A DNA stretch of 11,481 nucleotides from an uncultured Coriobacteriaceae bacterium. GTDB lineage: Bacteria; Actinomycetota; Coriobacteriia; Coriobacteriales; Eggerthellaceae. The translations under genes and the position numbers were made by a program. This document shows positions 6,791 to 11,481 of this stretch, piece after piece; position 1 is the stretch's first letter; the number at the start of each line of letters is the position of its first letter. Under the pieces are notes generated by a model that saw nothing but the letters and a program-made list of their open reading frames with translations, was not told the DNA's origin and searched no databases. The stretch covers positions 1 to 11,481 of the forward strand of contig CACXFZ010000179.1 of NCBI GenBank assembly GCA_902767025.1. The letters run 5' to 3'.

Positions 6791-8230
6791 TTAGGCCTGC
6801 AGCGTCTCGAAGTAGGCCTTGAAGCCCTGGGCCACCGCCTGCATTTCCTCGTCGTCGAGCAGCGTGCGCGGGTCGCAGATGATCGTTCCGCGGCTGATGC
6901 GCGCCACGATGGGCACGGGGCATTTCTTGATCAAGTGGGCTTCGCAATCCTGCACATCGCCCACGAGCGGCGTGATCTCGAGCGCATAGGTGTCGATGTC
7001 GTACATGGGCAGCGAGCCGCCGCCTGCGCGCGAGATCTCCTCGACGATCTTCGTTTCGACGCACCCGGCGGGAACGGCCGCCTCCACCAGCTCCTGCAAG
7101 CGCTCGGCTCGCACGCGCACCGTGTCGGCCGATTCCGACAGCATACGCACGGTGGGGATGGAGTCCACTGCGTCGGCACCCTGCATGTACAGCTGCAGCG
7201 TGCCTTCCAGTGCGGCCAGCGTCATCTTGTCCAGACGAACGATGCGCGCCCATGGGTTCTTCTTCAGGCGGCCGATGAGCTCCTTGGAGCCGCAGATGAT
7301 GCCGCACTGGGGACCGCCCAGCAGCTTGTCGCCGGAAAACGACACCAAATCGGCGCCGTTGGCAAGCGATTCGGCCACCGTGGGTTCGGCGAAGTTGCCG
7401 TAACGGTCCAGCTTGACGAACGAGCCCGACCCCTGGTCCTCGTAGACCAGCACGCGCTGGCCGGTTTCCTTCTCGTGGTTGTCGGCGACTGCCCGAAGCT
7501 CGCCGAGCTCGACCTCCTGCGTGAAGCCCACGATGCGGTAGTTCGACTTGTGGACCTTGAGCATCATCGCCGTTTCCTCGTTGACCGCACGTGCGTAGTC
7601 GTGCGCGTGGGTCTTGTTCGTGGTGCCCACTTCCACCATGTGGGCGTGGGATTGCGCCATGATTTCCGGGATGCGGAACGACTCGCCCAGCTCGATCAGC
7701 TCGCCGCGCGACACGATGGCCTCGCGCCCTTCGGCGAATTCGGAGAGCACCAGCACCACCGCCGCGGCATTGTTGTTCACGGCGATGGCCGCTTCGGCGC
7801 CGGTGAGCGCGCACAGCAGCCTTTCGCAATGGGAATGGCGGCTGCCGCGGGCCATGTCGTCCACGCTGTACTCGAGCGTGGAATAGCCCTTCATCACGTC
7901 GTTGACGGCCTCGATGGCCGCGGGCGCCATGACGCTGCGGCCCAGGTTGGTATGGATGACCACGCCGGTGGCGTTGATCACGCGGCGCAGCGAGCGGTTG
8001 AACAGGTTGTCGAAGCGCCGGCACGCCTGCTGGGCCACCGTCTGGGCACTGAACTCGGGGGTTTCGCCGGCAAGGATGGCGGTGCGCAGCAGGCCGATTT
8101 CGCTGCGAACGGCGTCGGCCAGCAGTTTGCGCTGGTCCTGCTCTTGCGGCAGCACCGTGTCTACGATGCGCAGGACTTCCTCGACCTGGGGCAGTTTTTT
8201 GAGCTGGGTGGAAATCTGCTCGTTATCCAT
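6791..8230 (-). CDS. selA: L-seryl-tRNA(Sec) selenium transferase
   Basis: A PLP enzyme that converts Ser-tRNA(Sec) to Sec-tRNA(Sec) using selenophosphate. The 479-residue product has the SelA N-terminal domain, the INATGVVIHTNLGRS motif (85-99), HSHCERLLCALTGAEAA (132-148), NNNAAAV (152-158), and the PLP-binding lysine in SFSGDKLLGGPQCG (K302). I chose the ATG at 8230 because AAGGA lies 7 nt upstream and the length is close to E. coli SelA (463 residues). The frame is open back to 8317, but that ATG overlaps a perfect TATAAT box and has no ribosome site. It follows selB after 171 nt and precedes selD by 43 nt. An internal promoter at 8316-8344 may transcribe selA and the two selD genes apart from selB. 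Function confident; start fairly confident. Confidence 0.95.
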   Translation of the reverse strand: MDNEQISTQLKKLPQVEEVLRIVDTVLPQEQDQRKLLADAVRSEIGLLRTAILAGETPEFSAQTVAQQACRRFDNLFNRSLRRVINATGVVIHTNLGRSVMAPAAIEAVNDVMKGYSTLEYSVDDMARGSRHSHCERLLCALTGAEAAIAVNNNAAAVVLVLSEFAEGREAIVSRGELIELGESFRIPEIMAQSHAHMVEVGTTNKTHAHDYARAVNEETAMMLKVHKSNYRIVGFTQEVELGELRAVADNHEKETGQRVLVYEDQGSGSFVKLDRYGNFAEPTVAESLANGADLVSFSGDKLLGGPQCGIICGSKELIGRLKKNPWARIVRLDKMTLAALEGTLQLYMQGADAVDSIPTVRMLSESADTVRVRAERLQELVEAAVPAGCVETKIVEEISRAGGGSLPMYDIDTYALEITPLVGDVQDCEAHLIKKCPVPIVARISRGTIICDPRTLLDDEEMQAVAQGFKAYFETLQA

Positions 8231-8275
8231 GTTCGCATCCTTGTCCGAAGTGGGTTTTCGCATGTTGCGCGCCCA

Positions 8276-8295
8276 GGCACGGCTCGGGAGCCGCC
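8276..8295 (-). promoter_or_regulatory. Hairpin in the selA mRNA leader
   Basis: Between the putative transcription start (~8308) and the selA ATG, the minus strand can form CGGCT-CCCG-AGCCG with two further outer G-C pairs. In E. coli a SECIS-like structure in the selAB leader binds SelB and represses translation. This hairpin is similarly placed, but its loop (CCCG) does not start with G, so equivalence is only a suggestion. Confidence 0.3.
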
Positions 8296-8315
8296 ATGGC
8301 GCTATACGGTTTGCC

Positions 8316-8344
8316 ATTATAGTCTAACCGCGATTCTCTGAACA
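8316..8344 (-). promoter_or_regulatory. Candidate promoter for selA-selD-selD-like
   Basis: A perfect TATAAT (minus strand, 8316-8321) lies 17 nt downstream of TGTTCA (8339-8344), a modest -35 match. The start would be near 8308, leaving a leader of about 78 nt before the selA ATG at 8230. It argues against translation starting at 8317. Confidence 0.5.
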
Positions 8345-8395
8345 GGCACCCAAGCCCTGCCCGAACGGGAAATCCGTGGCTGTGCGCTTGTGCCT
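8344..8395 (-). terminator. Nested stem-loop between selB and selA
   Basis: A long hairpin starts about 7 nt after the selB stop. The outer stem is AGGCAC (8344-8349) with GTGCCT (8390-8395), with inner helices AGCC/GGCT and CCC/GGG around a small loop. No T-run follows in either direction, so it may be an mRNA processing or stability element rather than a true terminator. Its left arm touches the -35 box of the candidate selA promoter. Confidence 0.4.
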
Positions 8396-8401
8396 ACGCG
8401 G

Positions 8402-10330
8402 CTAGGCGAGCTCGCGCGTGTTGTCTCCCGACCGGCGCGTGAACCCACACGCGTCGAGGCCTTCGAGCAGCGGCACGGCGAACTTGCGCGTGATGCCCAG
8501 CACGTCGCGCAGCGCGGCCACCGTGCCTTCGCCGCCCGATGAGAAATGCTGGGTTATCTGCTGCTTTGCCTGCTCGATCGCCTGGTTGTCGAAGTACAGG
8601 TCGTTGTTCGCGCGCCAGGCAAGGTCCTGGCCGCACAGCACGTCCAAGCCACGGCGCGCCTGGGATGCGCCGATGCCGGCCTGCTGGGCGATTTCGGCCA
8701 CATCGGGCGGCGTGAGGCCCGTGCCCTGGAGCAGGGGCAGCAGTTGCTTGGCCGTTTCCGCTTCGGCTTCCTGGGCGGCGCTGACCGCCGAAGGCTTGCT
8801 GACCACTGCGCGCGCCACCACGGCGATCTTGCGCTCGATTGCACTCGAGAGAAGCTCGTCGAAGCACGCCGTGCTCATCTTGGGGAAGCACTTGCGTCGC
8901 AGGGCCTCCTTGGGCATGCCGTCTTCCTTGGGATTCGCGTCGTGGAACGCACCCAGCACCTGGTCGATGCGCGCGAGGGCGCCGTCCACCGCTTCCTGGG
9001 TCGCATAGAACCGCGGCGCCGTGCCCATCGACACCAGGCGGCCTTGTTCGGCCACCGCATCGAGCAGCTCCTGGGCATGCACGGGGTCGATGCCGATCAG
9101 ACGCGCCACGAATTCCGCGTCCACCGGGGTCGCCTCGGTGGCCACCGCGCATTCGACGGCCCGCGCCATGTCCTGTTCCTGCAGCGCGTCGAGCAGCTCG
9201 TGCTCCTTCTCGCTCAGGTTCGTGCGCCGGCGCGGGTGCGCGAGCAGGACCGTGCCGCCGCCCGCGAGCAGGACCGGCGAATAGGTGCGCATGACGAACC
9301 GGTCGCCGCAGGACAGGGCCAAAGGCTCGTCGATGCGGAACTGCGCGATGGTGGATGCACCGGGCTCGAGCGTCTGCAAACCGTCGGCGAACAGGATGCG
9401 CCCCACGACCTCGCGCGTGCCGTGCGCGATGTGCATCGGCGCGCCGCTGACGATGGGCTTGCCCGTCTGGCTGCTGTCGATGTAGGTGATGTATGCGTCG
9501 AACCTGTCGCTCGGCTCGATCGCGTCGGGCGAGGCCAGGAAGTCGCCGGGGCGCACTTCGCTGGTCTTGACGTTGTTGAGGTTGATGGCCACGCGGTTGC
9601 CCGCCTGCGCAAGCTCGACCGTGTCGCCGTGGATCTGGATGGAGCGCACGCGGCATTGCAGCCTCGACGGCAGGATCTCCACGGTGTCGCCGGGGGACAC
9701 GGTGCCGCTCCACAGCGTGCCGGTGACCACCGTGCCTGCGCCCTTGATCGTGAACACACGGTCGACCGGATAGCGCACGGCCGACCCGGTGTGCGTGCGG
9801 TCGGCGCCCGATGCAGCATCCTGGATGGCCTGAAGCACGTCTTCGAGGCCTTCGCGCGTGCGGGAGGACACCGGCACGATGACCGCGTCGGCAAACGGCG
9901 TGTCGGCCAGCAGCTGGCGCACATCGTCGGTGACGAGCTCGATCAGGTCTTCATCCACCAGGTCGATCTTGGTCAGCGCAACCACGCACGAGCGGATGCC
10001 CAGCGTCTGCAGGATGGCCAGGTGCTCGACGGTCTGGGGCATCACGCCGTCGTCGGCCGCCACCACGAGCAGGGCCACGTCGATGCCGGTTGCGCCCGAG
10101 ATCATCTGGCGCACGAACTTCTCGTGGCCGGGCAGGTCGACTACGCCCATCGACCGTCCGTCGGGCAGGTGCAGCTGGGCGAACCCCAGGGTAATGGTGA
10201 TGCCGCGTTCCTTCTCCTCCGCCAACCGATCGGGGTCGACTCCGGTCAGGGCGAACACCAACGACGACTTTCCGTGGTCGATATGGCCCGCGGTTCCCAA
10301 TATCAGGTCAGGCTGGTTGTTCTCGCCCAT
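8402..10330 (-). CDS. selB: Selenocysteine-specific translation elongation factor
   Basis: SelB is a GTPase that carries Sec-tRNA(Sec) to ribosomes paused at UGA codons by binding the SECIS hairpin. The 642-residue protein (E. coli SelB has 614) shows the EF-Tu-like GTPase motifs: G1 GHIDHGKSS (15-23), G2 ERGITI (41-46), G3 DLPGHEKF (65-72), G4 TKID (120-123). Beta-barrel domains follow, then the winged-helix SECIS-binding region in the C-terminal half. The last 40 residues (GITRKFAVPLLEGLDACGF, then TRRSGDNTREL) match the terminal SelB winged helix. The ATG at 10330 has GAGGAG at 10335-10340 upstream. It is the first gene of the sel cluster; the only gene further upstream is divergent. No sign of truncation. 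Confidence 0.96.
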   Translation of the reverse strand: MGENNQPDLILGTAGHIDHGKSSLVFALTGVDPDRLAEEKERGITITLGFAQLHLPDGRSMGVVDLPGHEKFVRQMISGATGIDVALLVVAADDGVMPQTVEHLAILQTLGIRSCVVALTKIDLVDEDLIELVTDDVRQLLADTPFADAVIVPVSSRTREGLEDVLQAIQDAASGADRTHTGSAVRYPVDRVFTIKGAGTVVTGTLWSGTVSPGDTVEILPSRLQCRVRSIQIHGDTVELAQAGNRVAINLNNVKTSEVRPGDFLASPDAIEPSDRFDAYITYIDSSQTGKPIVSGAPMHIAHGTREVVGRILFADGLQTLEPGASTIAQFRIDEPLALSCGDRFVMRTYSPVLLAGGGTVLLAHPRRRTNLSEKEHELLDALQEQDMARAVECAVATEATPVDAEFVARLIGIDPVHAQELLDAVAEQGRLVSMGTAPRFYATQEAVDGALARIDQVLGAFHDANPKEDGMPKEALRRKCFPKMSTACFDELLSSAIERKIAVVARAVVSKPSAVSAAQEAEAETAKQLLPLLQGTGLTPPDVAEIAQQAGIGASQARRGLDVLCGQDLAWRANNDLYFDNQAIEQAKQQITQHFSSGGEGTVAALRDVLGITRKFAVPLLEGLDACGFTRRSGDNTRELA

Positions 10331-10379
10331 CGATCTCCTCTTTCCCGGACGTGCACTGCCGCTCGTTTCGGCGCAGACC

Positions 10380-10407
10380 AGTATAGCCCCCAGCAGGCAA
10401 GGCAGAA
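10380..10407 (-). promoter_or_regulatory. Candidate promoter for selB
   Basis: On the minus strand TATACT (10380-10385) lies 16 nt downstream of TTCTGC (10402-10407), about 50 nt before the selB ATG. The -10 match is good and the -35 weak, so this is only a candidate. Confidence 0.35.
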
Positions 10408-10485
10408 GGCCGCCGCAGGTTTTTCCACGACAAACGTCGGCAGGCTGACCTAAGGCGGAGCTTACGCCAAGCCCTGCTTGCTTGC

Positions 10486-10527
10486 TATACCATGGCCATC
10501 AATTGCCTAGCCACTAGCTCCATGGAG
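10486..10527 (+). promoter_or_regulatory. Candidate promoter -10 and palindromic operators of the toxin-antitoxin operon
   Basis: A TATACC box at 10486-10491 has no good -35 partner; the best is TTACGC at 10462-10467. It overlaps a CCATGG/ATGGCCAT palindrome at 10490-10499. A perfect 10-bp palindrome, CTCCATGGAG (10518-10527), overlaps the antitoxin ribosome site GGAGG at 10524-10528. The two CCATGG cores are 30 bp apart, about three helical turns, which would suit binding by a ribbon-helix-helix antitoxin. This is an inference from layout. Confidence 0.4.
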
Positions 10528-10534
10528 GACGAAC

Positions 10535-10867
10535 ATGGGTGCCGTTCAAATGAACACGCGCATCGACGCATCGCTGAAACGTCGTGGCGACGCGACGCTG
10601 GAACGCTGCGGCAAGAGCGCGTCGGATGCCGTGCGCGGACTGTGGCGCTACCTTGCCGAAGAAGGCAGCTTGCCCGACTTCCTGTCGGACGGGACAGACA
10701 AGGTTTCGGGCACGGACGCGACCGAGGCAGCGCTCGACGAAGGGGCAGGACTGGTTGTGCGCATGGCAAGGCAGCATGGCATCGCCGCTCCCCCACCCGA
10801 CATGACGCTCGAGCAACTGCGCGACCTCGCCTTCTCCGACAAGTACGCAGGCTACGGGGTCGAATAG
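10535..10867 (+). CDS. RelB/DinJ-family antitoxin
   Basis: A 110-residue protein whose N-terminus (MNTRIDASLKRRGDATLERC, then KSASDAVRGLWRYLAEEGSLP) matches the RelB/DinJ ribbon-helix-helix pattern: a beta strand giving the DNA-binding ribbon, then two helices and the conserved basic-plus-LP region. The C-terminal half, rich in Asp and Glu, is probably the toxin-wrapping tail. The ATG at 10535 is set by GGAGG at 10524-10528; a second ATG five codons later is possible. The gene ends 2 nt before the toxin start, so the two are surely co-transcribed and probably coupled. It likely represses its own promoter through the upstream palindromes. Confidence 0.8.
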   Translation: MGAVQMNTRIDASLKRRGDATLERCGKSASDAVRGLWRYLAEEGSLPDFLSDGTDKVSGTDATEAALDEGAGLVVRMARQHGIAAPPPDMTLEQLRDLAFSDKYAGYGVE

Positions 10868-10869
10868 CC

Positions 10870-11364
10870 ATGGCGCGCCTGTTCTTCGATACCAACGTGC
10901 TGCTCGACTACGCGATGGGGCGAAACCCCGGATGCGAAGCCTTCGTCGGCCTTGCCAAACTCGCGCGCGACAACGGGCACACCATGCACGTGGCGAGCGA
11001 GAGCCTGAAGGATTGCCACTACGTCATCTGCTCGAGCCTGAAAGCGGCGAACCGAACGCCCGAAGGCGCCGTGTCCGAAGGCGCCGCCGCCGCTGCAGCC
11101 GAGATAACATGGGCGCAGCTGGACAGCCTGATGGGCTTGATTCACGTGGAGCCCGTGGGCCACGACGAATGCCTGCTGGCCCGAAGCTACCGTGCGCTTC
11201 ATAACGGTTTCGAGGACAGCCTGGTTCTGGCCACCGCCCACCTGTCCAAGGCGGACTACCTGGTGTCGGGCGACGAGAAGCTGCAGAAACACGCGCCTAT
11301 CGCCTGCCTGTCTCCCACCGACATGCTCACCCTGCTGAGTGGCTCATTCACGCAGGGTAGTTGA
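10870..11364 (+). CDS. PIN-domain toxin (VapC-like ribonuclease)
   Basis: A 164-residue PIN-domain protein, expected to be a metal-dependent ribonuclease neutralised by the upstream antitoxin. It opens with FFDTNVLLDY (D7, D13 region). The C-terminal half has FEDSLVLATA (E115, D116) followed by ADYLVSGDEKL (D135), the classic PIN arrangement of spaced acidic residues; E44 in ASESLKD is a likely further ligand. The ATG at 10870 is chosen because the PIN fold starts there and the antitoxin ends 2 nt upstream. The frame is open back to 10492 but lacks meaningful sequence. Pairing with a RelB/DinJ-type rather than a VapB-type antitoxin is a mixed configuration. The target RNA is unknown. Confidence 0.85.
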   Translation: MARLFFDTNVLLDYAMGRNPGCEAFVGLAKLARDNGHTMHVASESLKDCHYVICSSLKAANRTPEGAVSEGAAAAAAEITWAQLDSLMGLIHVEPVGHDECLLARSYRALHNGFEDSLVLATAHLSKADYLVSGDEKLQKHAPIACLSPTDMLTLLSGSFTQGS

Positions 11365-11393
11365 GTCATCCTGCCTCAGGGAAATCCAGGGTC

Positions 11394-11481
11394 GTTTCGC
11401 CATGAAAACGCACGCTGTGCACGTCATTTGAGCTCGAGTGCCACGAAAACGCACGGTATGCACGCGCGCATGCGGCGAAAC
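11394..11481. repeat. Paired 25-nt direct repeats inside an 8-nt inverted repeat
   Basis: Two copies of a 25-nt unit, GCC-A-y-GAAAACGCACG-s-T-r-TGCACG, lie at 11399-11423 and 11440-11464 (22 of 25 positions identical, 41-nt period). The block is bracketed by GTTTCGCC at 11394-11401 and its reverse complement GGCGAAAC at 11474-11481, the last bases of the window. The first unit also holds GCAC-3nt-GTGC. No coding sense is apparent. It could be an intergenic palindromic repeat or part of an element continuing outside the window. Confidence 0.6.

Noticed and set aside
8231..8317. SelA start at 8317 (508 residues)
   Set aside because: The ATG overlaps a TATAAT box and has no ribosome site. The extra residues do not resemble SelA, and 8230 has AAGGA upstream.
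10331..10534. selC (tRNA-Sec) in the selB upstream gap or other gaps
   Set aside because: Scanning the gaps at 4199-4559, 8231-8401, 10331-10534 and 11365-11481 for a ~95-nt tRNA with a long variable arm and TCA anticodon gave no candidate.
10492..10869. Extension of the PIN toxin frame upstream to 10492, through the antitoxin region
   Set aside because: The first 126 codons are an out-of-frame copy of the antitoxin gene; the PIN fold begins at 10870.
11362..11364. Toxin TGA stop as a further Sec codon, since the frame stays open for 39 codons to the window end
   Set aside because: There is no known Sec motif around it, the PIN domain is already complete, and the following frame runs through the repeat block.
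11399..11464. CRISPR array
   Set aside because: There are only two imperfect copies with a 16-nt spacer and no cas genes, which is not a CRISPR layout.

Overview
The window looks like chromosome from a high-GC, strictly anaerobic, amino-acid/betaine-fermenting actinobacterium, most likely Coriobacteriia (Eggerthellaceae-like). That placement is an inference from base composition plus the combination of Stickland-type reductase genes, a complete selenocysteine (Sec) factory and a RelB/PIN toxin-antitoxin pair. No RNA marker gene is present to confirm it.

Region 1 (1-4323, minus strand) is a betaine-use module. A strong consensus promoter (4295-4323) and a foldable ~90-nt leader precede a BCCT-family betaine/carnitine/choline transporter (2630-4198). 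Next come grdI (1096-2424) and grdH (1080 to beyond the window start), the substrate-specific protein B of a betaine-type glycine reductase. GrdH is a selenoprotein: its frame contains an in-frame TGA at 16-18 within the hallmark context ST-U-GTCTR, and reading continues off the window. GrdI lacks the Cys that is processed to a pyruvoyl group in GrdE, which fits the betaine-type enzyme.

Region 2 (4507-10407, minus strand) is the Sec factory, in transcription order selB (8402-10330), selA (6791-8230), selD (5644-6747) and a second selD-like gene (4560-5621), closed by a hairpin-plus-T-tract terminator. The selD gene is itself a selenoprotein gene: naive ORF calling stops at the TGA at 6646-6648, but the true start is at 6747 and a bacterial SECIS-like hairpin follows the TGA. 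The downstream paralog is full length with a strong ribosome binding site, yet it has Ala in place of Sec/Cys and has lost two metal-binding Asp residues. It looks like a retained pseudo-enzyme, reminiscent of the metazoan SPS1/SPS2 pair, and is the most interesting object in the window.

Region 3 (10480-11364, plus strand) is a divergently oriented RelB/DinJ-type antitoxin followed 2 nt later by a PIN-domain toxin, with CCATGG-centred palindromes upstream. The right edge (11394-11481) holds two imperfect 25-nt direct repeats framed by an 8-nt inverted repeat.

Functionally, regions 1 and 2 fit together: SelD supplies selenophosphate, SelA converts Ser-tRNA(Sec) to Sec-tRNA(Sec), and SelB delivers it to the TGA codons of selD and grdH. 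Betaine taken up by the BCCT transporter would be reduced to trimethylamine plus acetyl phosphate by protein B with the shared GrdA/GrdC/GrdD components. Those components and the tRNA-Sec gene selC are not in this window.
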